19,316 bases of DNA from CAVALG01 sp963589585 (GCA_963589585.1 CAVALG010000095.1:1-19316); one strand, 5' to 3'. Shown: positions 8,342-16,700, numbered from the stretch's first letter. Notes: generated by a model from the sequence alone, not told the origin. Program-made: numbers and translations.

Positions 8342-11300
8342 GTGAAAAAGCATAATCTTAAAAGATTATTGGCATCTGTGCTTGCTTTGGCGTTAATTGC
8401 TTCAACGGTGCTTATTACAGGCGCTATTCAAAGCAAAGATGTTTATGCAACCGAAACTGTCACTTTTGACTTTTCGGACAGCAGCAAGTTTGCCGATACT
8501 CTTGACTCCTTTAAATCGTCCTCATTGACGGTTAGTGGTGCAGATCCGGTGGATTTTGATAATGTGTTTAAAAAAGGAACCGACGGTCTTACCTTGGCAG
8601 GCGGCACAAACGCAGTTTCTGCTATTGCCTACAAGGATAAAGACGGTAATGTTTTAACACCTAAAACCGCTTCTTTAAAAACCGTACCGGGAACAGATGC
8701 GCTGTCATCACTCCTCGTTTATGCCAAATCAGCTGACGGTGCTGCATATTATGCCGCAGCTATTAAAACCGAAGCAAACAAGGCAACGGTAAACGATAAA
8801 GAAGACGATTATTCAAAAACCACACTTATTACCTATGCAATTTCGGTTGCCGATAATAAAGTAACCGATATTAAGCAGGTAGCTGCTAAGGAACTCACCT
8901 TTAAAAATTTCTATGACCTGAAAGTATCGGGCGCAGATGACGAAATAGGAATTTTCTCGTATTTCGATGTTTCCGATAAAACTGCAAAGGCTATAAAATA
9001 CGCAGATATTACCTCTGTTTCATACGATATATCCGTTTCGTATGACGAAGGTAAGGCGGTTTTCGGCGGTAATGTAAATGTTAAATCTTCCGCTGCTTCC
9101 GGAACTAAGAAATTTGCAATATCAGCCGACACCGCAATGGCGGATACCGATTTAAACACCATCGGTTTTGCCGCCGCCGAAAACGATACAACGGTTGCTA
9201 AAATATCCGGCGAGTTTGGTCTTACCGAAGTGGATGTTCGTGCAACGGTTGACGCATTCAAGGCAAAAATCAAGAGTGAAATCTATTCAAAACCGATTAC
9301 TCAAAACAGCGAAACTGTTTTGCAGAAATTATTTGAAGAGTACGATAAACTTGACGATAGCGTTAAGTACTTCTATTCGCTTGATGAACTCAATTCCGTT
9401 AAAGCCATCATAGACAGCGGTGTTTCATACTATGATACTTTTGACGGTAAAGAGTATTTTGACTCGGAAAAATATTGGGAAGTAGTTTCTAAGTGGGACG
9501 AAAATATGCGCTACGGCACATATAAAAATCCCGAAGCTGACGGCGATACAACCAATACAACCGACAGCACTCAGGTCGGATATTGGGGTATTGTTGATGA
9601 CGGTCAGGGGAATAATGTACTCAATATCAGAAGGAACTTTCATTACGGCACCGATCCTGCAAACCTTCAGGATAATGTAACCGGCGCAAGACACTCGGTC
9701 CTTTATAACCTTAAGGACAGCGCAGGCGGCGACAATAATGCAAGCCTGTATGAATTCTCTGCAAAGGTTTACAACACTGGCGACGGTGCAATGAAGAATT
9801 TCCTTATTCTTCAGTACGATAACCCTGTTGATGCACCTTATACCTGGACCGGTGTTACCCTGTTTGCAAATACTTTAAAAACCGCAACCTATTCTTATAC
9901 TTCAAAACCGAATGCAAACGGCACAATCGGCTTTACAAACAAACAGCTTGCAAATGCTACTACAGCTGATGCTGCTACACCTATTTTCAGAACCAAACAG
10001 TATCTTGATGTAACTTACAGGTACAACTTCTCCACAAACGGATATGATATCACCGTAACCGGACTTGCAAACAAGACCGATGAAATGCTTACCGCTACTG
10101 CTTTCTATGCGGTTGATGCTCCGGTTAAGGGTGTTTATATCGGTTCCCAGGGTAAAAATGAGAAGGATGCTATTGCATTTGACGATATTTCGGTTACTTA
10201 TGTGAGCGCAAAACATGTAAGCTACCTTATAAACAGTATTGGTGAAATCACAAAAGAAAATGTTGTTCAAAAGCAGGATGTAATCAAAACAGCAACAGAA
10301 CTTATGAACAATCTTTCTGATGATGAAGCTGCTAAACTGTCGGAGGCGGACCGCGAACTTCTTTCACAAAAAGCCGCAGAAGCAGAGCGCGTGTTTAAGG
10401 AATATATTGCCGAGAACACTCCTCTTAATATGATGGACTTTGAAGACGGTAACGCTGTTGCTTTTAAATCAAGCGGCGGCAGTTACAGCGTAGTTGATAA
10501 TGACCGCGCCAATGACCTTAACGCATCTTCTAAGATACTTTCGGTTATCGGTTCAAATTCAGCAGCCAATAAATCCGCTGCCTATATAAGCCAATCATTT
10601 ATCCAAAACAACCTCCACACCGTTTCAATCGATACCTATATTGACGGTACAAACGCTCCGCTTATTTTCTTCGATTATAAGGACAGCGAGAACTGGACGG
10701 CTGTTTACCCGACAATTGAGTCTAATAAACTTTACCTTACTTCAATAGGCCGTACTTCAGACCTTGCTTTAAACGGAAGCGGTAACAGGGTGATGAAGTA
10801 TGATATTACCTATATGAATTCGGTGGATAATGCAAAAGCATATAATAAAGCTTGGGCGAAATTTATATTTACCTATCATAGCGGAAATTATGTAACCGTT
10901 AAAATTTTGTTTGCCGACGGTAACATAGGCGAGCCGATATATAACGATGTTGTAAACGGCGGCCTTTCAAGCAAAGCGCTTTATTGGAATATCGCTTGCC
11001 GCAGCGGCACAGCTTCTACCGGTTTCGGTGTAGGCTCTAACGGTACCGCAACTGCATACTTTGATAATATTTCTATCAATACAGTTGACCCGGACAGTGA
11101 TGCTTATTCGGATGCAACCGCATTTATAAGCGAATATGAAGATATTCTTAAACTTACGCCGAATACATTGTCAAATACTGACTTGGCACAGTTGGATAAG
11201 GCGATTGAGACATATACCAAATTAAGCGTTGATGCTAAAAAATATGTTCCGACAGCCGAGGAAATCCTTTATACATTAAAGGATGCTTCACTTTCGCTTG

Positions 11301-14300
11301 ATTCTGCGTTGGATGACACACCGGCGTTGGTTACCGATAAAACCGATTATTCCAAACCGTTTACCGACCGTTTTGAGAACGGCTATGCTTCAAAATGGTA
11401 TAGAAATATGTTAAGCGGTTGGGGCGATATGGAAATCCGTTCTACCGGTGAAACCGATAAAAACGGCGACATAATAAATAATGACCACACTGATGATGAG
11501 GGGCACTTCCTCCTTGTTGACGCTGACGGAAATTATTATTATTATGTTCTTGTCACCGCGTACAGCGATGCATATGACGACAACGAAGACGGACTTATTA
11601 CCGTAACTCTTGATAAAGATGCAAATAAGTGGTACTATCCTACCGAAAGCGGTAAAAAGTATATAGAGGATAAATCTCCCGAGGTTTCAGAGGACAATAA
11701 GGCGATTTATATGAAATCGCTCCAGAGCTTCTATACACCTAAGGATAAATTCTTACCCTCACAAAGAAGAATCAGTGCCGTGTCGATGGCTGTATGGCCC
11801 GAAAATGCGAAAAACACTTCTTCTTCAACTCCGATAAGGATTACAACTTCTTATAAAGATCAAAGCAATTACACATTTATTGATCTCTATAACAATAGCA
11901 ATACTTATTACTTTAGAATCGGCAGCTGCGTAGAGGGTGCGGAAACGGTTTCTTCAACAGCAGCTAACACCACTCTTTCGGCAAATGACAAAGTTTATGT
12001 CACTTATACAATAAGCGAAGTGGGCAGAATAAATATTGTATTAACCGACCAGCACGGCAATACATTCCAACAGGCTGCAACATTGCCTAATGTTACTTGG
12101 GGCTTTGCAATTTCTGCCACTAAGAATGTTGGAGTATACTATGACAATATTCAGTTGTCATACCAAAAAGCAGGCTGGGAGGACAAGGATCTTGAAGAAG
12201 TGTCGGACATCGTTATGTATTACACTTCCAACACATTCCTTGAACCCGATTCGGTAGTTCTTCTTCAGGGCGATAACCTTTATAAAACCGTTAAACAGGT
12301 TGAAATTATGCCGGTTAATGACGGTGTAACAGCCGGCGCACTTCCGCAGTATATCAGCCGTACAGGCAATGATTACAACGGTGTTGTTTATTATGATGTT
12401 GACGGTAACAGTGTAACAAGAAATGAGAATACCGGCGAGTGGTGCTATACCGACAGAACCAACGGTAAACTTGTAAGGCTTAACGAGACCAAACAAAAAT
12501 GGTATTATGAGGATAACGGTGCGGTTGTTGAACTTGACAAGGATCCTACCGTTAAATCGGAACACCATATTGACCCGTTGCCGAATGAGTTTATGGCTTC
12601 CGTTTGGAACGGCAGCGCAGCGCAAAAGGTTGAAATTGTTCAAAAGACTTATTCATCACTTAAATTTATACTTGATGAAAGCAGCAAAACCGGTATGTAT
12701 CTTCTTAAGATAACCGGTGTCAGCAAAGACCCGATTACACATCAAAACAAGGTTCTTTATTACTACCTTAACGCACCGTGGATCGATTATACCTTGGGTA
12801 GCGACGGTGAAACAACCGCACCCGGTAAAACAATTGATATTATCGGTGAAAATCTTGCGCCGCATATTGACGAGGCACTTGCAGCACTTAATTCTTCAAG
12901 CGCCGATTATGCAGTTCAGCGTGAGGCGGTACTTTCATCTGTCAAGGTTTATATGACCGATGGAAACGGACATAACTACAACCTTGCAATAAGCGATATA
13001 CCAAGTGATTACAGAATCAGAGCAACTATTCCGACCGATGTTTATATGAATGGCGGTCAGAAAACCGAATATGAAATTATGGTTCACAGTAATTACGGTG
13101 ACGACTATACATGGTCAATTCCGTATAAAATGTATGTTGCGCCCGATGTAAGAGATTCTTGGGGCGATAAAGTCTACAGCATTAAGGATTTCAATCCCAA
13201 TGTCGGCAGTGCATATTATAATGCGGCTCCGGTTGTTGTGCACGCTATGGACTATATTTCGCAAAACGGCGGCGGTACTCTCTATTTTCCGGCAGGCAGC
13301 TACAGGTTTGACTGCCCGATAGTAGTACCCGAAAATGTTCGCCTTGTCGGCGAAAAGAAGGAATATGTTCAGTTCCTTTGCGCTGACTATTATTACGAAA
13401 TAGGCGACCTTCCCCAGGCATTGTTCTTCTTCGGCAGTAATGCTGAGTTTAAGAATATTTCGGTATACGCAGAGCGTACAGGCGGATTTGTTGCAATGTA
13501 CGGAGAGAAATCCGAAAATGTGTACTTTGAAAACTGCCGTTTCTGGTATCAGGTGGACGCAGGCAGCCTTTCAATCGAAGGCCCTGTAATGTCAACGGTA
13601 AATGAATGTTATTCAATGATAATGAACGAAACCAAGAGTTTCCTTATTTATGTACAGGGCGATTCAAGTAACGTTCAGTTCAACGACTATTCACAAAGAG
13701 CACAAGTTCTCGGCAAAGACCACCGCCCGATAGTAGTTTACGAGAACTATGCCGAATATTGGGTCCTCAGAGATTTCTGGACCAATGGCGGTTGGGGCGA
13801 ATTCTATGCCAATAAGTCAATGCTTGACGGCGGCGAAAGTGTAGATTGTGCTTTGGGCGCCTGGAGTCACGGAATGTATATCCAGGATTGGTACTTTAAT
13901 ACCCGTGCAAATAATAACCACGAAGCATATGTTGCCGATATGTCGTGCGATTATGCTGCACAAACACTTACCGCAGCCTACGATGAAAACGGAAACCGTA
14001 TGCTTGATGAAAATGGGCTGCCTACAGTGTATAAGGTGGCTATCAGCGGCAAGGACGCTAATCTTAGAGGTATGCAGGTATACGTCTATGATGAATACGG
14101 CGAGGGACAGGCGAGAACCGTTATTAAAGCGGTGTCAACCGATGACGGCAAGTATCTCTACCTTGACAGACCGTTTACCGTTGGCGTTGTCGGCGGTGTT
14201 ACAAGATGTAACATCCGTAAAAACCGTGAAGATATCTATTTCGTAAACAGCCGTATGTACAACGGTATTTGCTTTGGTTTCTACGGTGCGGCCTGTGATG

Positions 14301-14995
14301 TACTTTATGACGGAACAAGCGAAGATCGATTCAGAGATTTCTATTTGAACGATTGGTCGGGCGATGTAATTTGGTATGTTACTATTAAAGATAACCATAT
14401 GTCGGGCGACCATTTGGTATGGCACTCCAATAAATCATCATACGGTCTTTTAGCTTCATCTGCTTCATCTGTCGGCTTCAGTGTTATGGCAGGTATGGGC
14501 GGAGAATACGGTCAGGGCGCAATGTGCATCGCGCTTAGAAATAACTGGCAGGATTCACACTATACGCAAGTCAGTATCGGTAAACTCTCTAAGGATATAA
14601 TTATCGAACACAACTATACCGTAAATGTTTCGGATGTATCTCCGTATCAAGTAGGTGCCACAAATTACGGCGGCACATATCTGTACAGAAATATCCTTGA
14701 TAATTGCGGCAGCCAGACTGTAGGAACTTCAAGCACTACCACAAACGCTCAGGGTTCGTTGATTAAAATAGTAAACAACTCATCTGCTAAGTCAAACAAG
14801 AAAGGCGATGTAAACCTTGACGGTAATATCGACCTGCTTGACGTTGCGGCTATCCGTAATTATGTAACCGGTCAGATTTCACTTACCGAAGCACAGAAGG
14901 CTAACGCCGATGTTGACGGTAATGTGGGTGTAACCCTTGAGGATGCTACATATCTCAGATTCTATATTCTCGGATATGTTGACACTCTTAATTGA
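8342..14995 (+). CDS. Giant secreted multimodular protein with pectate-lyase-3-like beta-helix and C-terminal type I dockerin
   Basis: A 2217-residue protein starting at GTG. The signal peptide is cleaved after about VYA (residue 36). Modules in order: a beta-rich module (38-290); three rounds of a short helical spacer followed by a concanavalin-like sandwich (sandwiches about 362-623, 697-918, 1002-1275); two Ig/TIG-like modules (about 1282-1483 and 1484-1600); a right-handed parallel beta-helix of the Pectate_lyase_3 type (about 1610-2150, with GGGTLYFPAGSYRF at its start); and a dockerin (2154-2215) with calcium loops at Asp2156-Asp2167 and Asp2190-Asp2201. TIG-like modules before such a helix are known in Paenibacillus-type carbohydrate-active proteins. 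The probable role is cleavage or binding of a complex glycan while docked on the cohesin protein of the same operon. The usual Asp-rich GDGxTDDT entry motif of the helix is degenerate here (NVGSAYYNAAP). Lyase versus hydrolase activity and substrate are unresolved. Confidence 0.88.
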   Translation: MKKHNLKRLLASVLALALIASTVLITGAIQSKDVYATETVTFDFSDSSKFADTLDSFKSSSLTVSGADPVDFDNVFKKGTDGLTLAGGTNAVSAIAYKDKDGNVLTPKTASLKTVPGTDALSSLLVYAKSADGAAYYAAAIKTEANKATVNDKEDDYSKTTLITYAISVADNKVTDIKQVAAKELTFKNFYDLKVSGADDEIGIFSYFDVSDKTAKAIKYADITSVSYDISVSYDEGKAVFGGNVNVKSSAASGTKKFAISADTAMADTDLNTIGFAAAENDTTVAKISGEFGLTEVDVRATVDAFKAKIKSEIYSKPITQNSETVLQKLFEEYDKLDDSVKYFYSLDELNSVKAIIDSGVSYYDTFDGKEYFDSEKYWEVVSKWDENMRYGTYKNPEADGDTTNTTDSTQVGYWGIVDDGQGNNVLNIRRNFHYGTDPANLQDNVTGARHSVLYNLKDSAGGDNNASLYEFSAKVYNTGDGAMKNFLILQYDNPVDAPYTWTGVTLFANTLKTATYSYTSKPNANGTIGFTNKQLANATTADAATPIFRTKQYLDVTYRYNFSTNGYDITVTGLANKTDEMLTATAFYAVDAPVKGVYIGSQGKNEKDAIAFDDISVTYVSAKHVSYLINSIGEITKENVVQKQDVIKTATELMNNLSDDEAAKLSEADRELLSQKAAEAERVFKEYIAENTPLNMMDFEDGNAVAFKSSGGSYSVVDNDRANDLNASSKILSVIGSNSAANKSAAYISQSFIQNNLHTVSIDTYIDGTNAPLIFFDYKDSENWTAVYPTIESNKLYLTSIGRTSDLALNGSGNRVMKYDITYMNSVDNAKAYNKAWAKFIFTYHSGNYVTVKILFADGNIGEPIYNDVVNGGLSSKALYWNIACRSGTASTGFGVGSNGTATAYFDNISINTVDPDSDAYSDATAFISEYEDILKLTPNTLSNTDLAQLDKAIETYTKLSVDAKKYVPTAEEILYTLKDASLSLDSALDDTPALVTDKTDYSKPFTDRFENGYASKWYRNMLSGWGDMEIRSTGETDKNGDIINNDHTDDEGHFLLVDADGNYYYYVLVTAYSDAYDDNEDGLITVTLDKDANKWYYPTESGKKYIEDKSPEVSEDNKAIYMKSLQSFYTPKDKFLPSQRRISAVSMAVWPENAKNTSSSTPIRITTSYKDQSNYTFIDLYNNSNTYYFRIGSCVEGAETVSSTAANTTLSANDKVYVTYTISEVGRINIVLTDQHGNTFQQAATLPNVTWGFAISATKNVGVYYDNIQLSYQKAGWEDKDLEEVSDIVMYYTSNTFLEPDSVVLLQGDNLYKTVKQVEIMPVNDGVTAGALPQYISRTGNDYNGVVYYDVDGNSVTRNENTGEWCYTDRTNGKLVRLNETKQKWYYEDNGAVVELDKDPTVKSEHHIDPLPNEFMASVWNGSAAQKVEIVQKTYSSLKFILDESSKTGMYLLKITGVSKDPITHQNKVLYYYLNAPWIDYTLGSDGETTAPGKTIDIIGENLAPHIDEALAALNSSSADYAVQREAVLSSVKVYMTDGNGHNYNLAISDIPSDYRIRATIPTDVYMNGGQKTEYEIMVHSNYGDDYTWSIPYKMYVAPDVRDSWGDKVYSIKDFNPNVGSAYYNAAPVVVHAMDYISQNGGGTLYFPAGSYRFDCPIVVPENVRLVGEKKEYVQFLCADYYYEIGDLPQALFFFGSNAEFKNISVYAERTGGFVAMYGEKSENVYFENCRFWYQVDAGSLSIEGPVMSTVNECYSMIMNETKSFLIYVQGDSSNVQFNDYSQRAQVLGKDHRPIVVYENYAEYWVLRDFWTNGGWGEFYANKSMLDGGESVDCALGAWSHGMYIQDWYFNTRANNNHEAYVADMSCDYAAQTLTAAYDENGNRMLDENGLPTVYKVAISGKDANLRGMQVYVYDEYGEGQARTVIKAVSTDDGKYLYLDRPFTVGVVGGVTRCNIRKNREDIYFVNSRMYNGICFGFYGAACDVLYDGTSEDRFRDFYLNDWSGDVIWYVTIKDNHMSGDHLVWHSNKSSYGLLASSASSVGFSVMAGMGGEYGQGAMCIALRNNWQDSHYTQVSIGKLSKDIIIEHNYTVNVSDVSPYQVGATNYGGTYLYRNILDNCGSQTVGTSSTTTNAQGSLIKIVNNSSAKSNKKGDVNLDGNIDLLDVAAIRNYVTGQISLTEAQKANADVDGNVGVTLEDATYLRFYILGYVDTLN

Positions 14996-15024
14996 TTGGG
15001 CTGCATTAACCGTTTAAACTAAAT

Positions 15025-15058
15025 AAATTAAGCCACCGAGTTTTCGGTGGCTTAATTT
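15025..15058 (+). terminator. Intrinsic terminator at the end of the polysaccharide operon
   Basis: Bases 15025-15038 pair perfectly with 15045-15058 around the core GCCACCG/CGGTGGC, and one more A-T pair closes a four-base loop. The stem ends in AAATT/AATTT, so it could terminate in either direction. It begins 30 bases after the stop of the dockerin protein. Confidence 0.9.
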
Positions 15059-15077
15059 CTATTCAATACCTGGGCAT

Positions 15078-15093
15078 TGCCGCATATGCGGCA
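15078..15093. other. 16-bp perfect palindrome between terminator and next gene
   Basis: TGCCGCATATGCGGCA reads the same on both strands. It lies between the operon terminator and the ribosome site of the gene at 15129. It could be an operator for a dimeric regulator or the stem of a short hairpin in the 5' leader. No clear promoter was found beside it. Confidence 0.4.
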
Positions 15094-15128
15094 GAGCCGT
15101 TATCTGCGAAAGGAAAATCGGTGATTTT

Positions 15129-16001
15129 ATGAGCAAGCGTAAAAAACTCATATTTATAACCTCTGCTTTTTTGGCTGTTTGTGTTGCCGTCAGCGCAGTT
15201 TTTTACATAAACAATCCCGGTAAACAACTCGAAAAAGCTCTTAAAAAAGAAAACTTTAATGTGGTGCAGGTTTCGGGCAGTTATGTCGTTACCGATTTAA
15301 AAGCGGAAAAGGAGAGCAGCAGTTCCGAAACAGGCGAAACTTCATCAAGCACCGCGTCAAATACCGATAAAACTAAAAACAGCGATAAAAAAAGTAACGG
15401 CAGCGCGGGTGCAGCAGGTTCGTCGTCAAACATAGGCGGCAGCGGCTATATAAATTACGGTCAGTCAACCGAAAACGGCACCGGCCAAAATGAAGACAAC
15501 GGCTTTGAGGCTGCACTTGAATATAAGCGATATAACGGTACTGAGTATATAAGCGACTTTGATAATGCGGCATATTACTACTCGGAAAACGGTAAGTACT
15601 ACCGAATCATTAAACGCCCCGACTACGAAAACCCCGAAGATTTTCAGTACCTTTGGTATAAGCAAGAGGTTGATAAAAACACGCTTAGTAATAACCGAAC
15701 CTTTAACTATGACGCTTTTTCAAAATTAAAAGCCGAAAATTTTCACCGCTCGGACGACACTTTTACGCTTGACGATGAGTGCGTAAATTCTTTTATAAAA
15801 GATTTGCTTAAACTCGATGTGTCACAGAAAAAATATAACACGCCAAGCGTTAAACTGAAAATCAGTGGCGATAAAATTTCAGAACTGAAAATAGAGTTCT
15901 ATTACGGGGAAAAATACCGTTATAATATTGATTATACATTAGTGTATAACAATCTGAAAATAATTTTGCCGGAATGTACCGATAAACCCCTGCTGTTCTA
16001 A
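15129..16001 (+). CDS. Unrecognised membrane-tethered extracytoplasmic protein
   Basis: A 290-residue protein that I do not recognise. Positively charged residues (SKRKK) precede a hydrophobic helix (about 6-26) with no lipobox cysteine or clear cleavage site, suggesting a signal anchor with the rest outside. A Ser/Thr/Gly/Asn-rich low-complexity stretch (about 60-124) interrupts what otherwise looks like one alternating beta-strand domain (strands such as NVVQVSGSYVVTDL before it, and AALEYKRY, AAYYYSENGKYYRII and KIEFYYGEKYRYNIDYTLVY after it). This pattern vaguely recalls LolA/LppX-like folds of Gram-positive lipoproteins, but that is only an impression. AAAGGA (15109-15114) lies 14 bases upstream of the ATG, a longer gap than usual. 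The gene is separated from the upstream operon by a strong terminator, so it probably has its own promoter, which I could not identify. Confidence 0.75.
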   Translation: MSKRKKLIFITSAFLAVCVAVSAVFYINNPGKQLEKALKKENFNVVQVSGSYVVTDLKAEKESSSSETGETSSSTASNTDKTKNSDKKSNGSAGAAGSSSNIGGSGYINYGQSTENGTGQNEDNGFEAALEYKRYNGTEYISDFDNAAYYYSENGKYYRIIKRPDYENPEDFQYLWYKQEVDKNTLSNNRTFNYDAFSKLKAENFHRSDDTFTLDDECVNSFIKDLLKLDVSQKKYNTPSVKLKISGDKISELKIEFYYGEKYRYNIDYTLVYNNLKIILPECTDKPLLF

Positions 16002-16097
16002 GAGAGTAAGGGCGGCAGAACCGCAATTTTAAAGTAAAAAACAGCGGTAAAAACAGCGATTTTTTGACCGTGCCGGCCCAGATTTATACTTTTACCC

Positions 16098-16176
16098 CGC
16101 GCGTGAAACCGCCGCCGTTGGCGGCGGCACGGCTGCGCCGTGCTCGGGCGGCAAGCTGCCGCCCATTTCACGCGCG
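16098..16176. repeat. GC-rich cloverleaf intergenic element (four-way junction)
   Basis: The 320-base gap from 16002 to 16322 holds no gene. Its centre is a perfect multi-stem structure. The outer stem is CGCGCGTGAAA (16098-16108) with TTTCACGCGCG (16166-16176). Inside are three adjacent hairpins with 3-5 base loops: 16109-16116/16120-16127, 16128-16133/16137-16142, and 16146-16152/16158-16164. GC content is far above that of the flanks. It resembles dispersed palindromic intergenic repeats of gut Clostridia, though no second copy lies in this window. The rest of the gap shows only weak hairpins (around 16013-16024) and the tRNA promoter. Confidence 0.7.
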
Positions 16177-16250
16177 ATCAACAACATTGTAAATTTTTCA
16201 TAACCGCAGTATAGGTAAAACCTCGCCTGTAATAAAAATGAAAATAGTAC

Positions 16251-16279
16251 TTGATTTTTTCCTTGCCGGCAAGTATAAT
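16251..16279 (+). promoter_or_regulatory. Promoter of the tRNA-Ser gene
   Basis: TTGATT (16251-16256) and a perfect TATAAT (16274-16279) are separated by 17 bases, a near-consensus SigA-type promoter. Transcription would begin about 16286, leaving a short 5' leader before the tRNA at 16323. Confidence 0.85.
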
Positions 16280-16322
16280 AATTATTGTCGGCGTGAGCCA
16301 ACCTGTAAAATTTAATATATTC

Positions 16323-16414
16323 GGAGAGATGGCTGAGCTGGCCTAAGGCGCACGATTGGAAATCGTGTAGGCGTTGATAGCGTCTCAGGGGTTCGAATCC
16401 CCTTCTCTCCGCCA
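16323..16414 (+). tRNA. tRNA-Ser (anticodon GGA)
   Basis: The acceptor stem GGAGAGA (16323-16329) pairs with TCTCTCC (16404-16410), followed by discriminator G and an encoded CCA. The anticodon stem CACGA/TCGTG encloses the loop TTGGAAA, with anticodon GGA at 16358-16360, which reads UCC and UCU serine codons. A long variable arm, typical of class II serine tRNAs, precedes the T arm AGGGG-TTCGAAT-CCCCT. It has its own promoter upstream and a terminator immediately downstream, so it is a single-gene transcription unit. Confidence 0.97.
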
Positions 16415-16415
16415 T

Positions 16416-16450
16416 AAAAAGCACTTAAGCGTAAAACTTAAGTGCTTTTT
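16416..16450 (+). terminator. Intrinsic terminator of the tRNA-Ser gene
   Basis: AAAAAGCACTTAAG (16416-16429) pairs perfectly with CTTAAGTGCTTTTT (16437-16450) around a seven-base loop. The right arm ends in the T-run. It begins two bases after the tRNA CCA end. Confidence 0.92.
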
Positions 16451-16700
16451 CAAATGAAGCCCACCTGTCGGCGCCGCCGCTGCTTTATGTTGTGCAGCAG
16501 CACTTTAAAAAACAGTTTCTATTGTGCAATTTCACCGCGCAGTCACAAAAAAGTTAAGAAAGTCTTTGCGCTGCCTTTATTTTTATTCGGTTCGAAAAAC
16601 GGGTATGTAATCTTACACCGATAAGCGCCTGTTCCCCTAAGGTTAACTCATAACTCGTGTGTTACCATTTATTTAAAGTGGGAGTTATATTCCGAAGGTG
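16451..16700. other. Intergenic region without a convincing gene
   Basis: A short open frame here (16442-16624) begins inside the tRNA terminator, lacks a ribosome site, and has a Cys/Arg-rich composition unlike the real genes, so I do not call it. Near the promoter end, ATAACTC (16650-16656) is matched by GAGTTAT (16682-16688), and a TTAACTC/ATAACTC direct repeat lies at about 16643-16656. These could be regulator sites for the promoter at 16701, but support is slight. Confidence 0.5.

Noticed and set aside
14992..15020. Possible promoter TTGATT-17 bases-TAAACT at the end of the dockerin gene
   Set aside because: The -10 box matches only four of six positions, and any transcript would run straight into the strong terminator at 15025-15058.
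16092..16424. 110-residue minus-strand open frame covering the cloverleaf element and the tRNA
   Set aside because: It is antisense to a real tRNA and made of repeat sequence. No ribosome site or family similarity is visible.
16442..16624. 60-residue plus-strand open frame after the tRNA terminator
   Set aside because: It starts within the terminator stem, has no ribosome site, and its composition is unlike real genes here.
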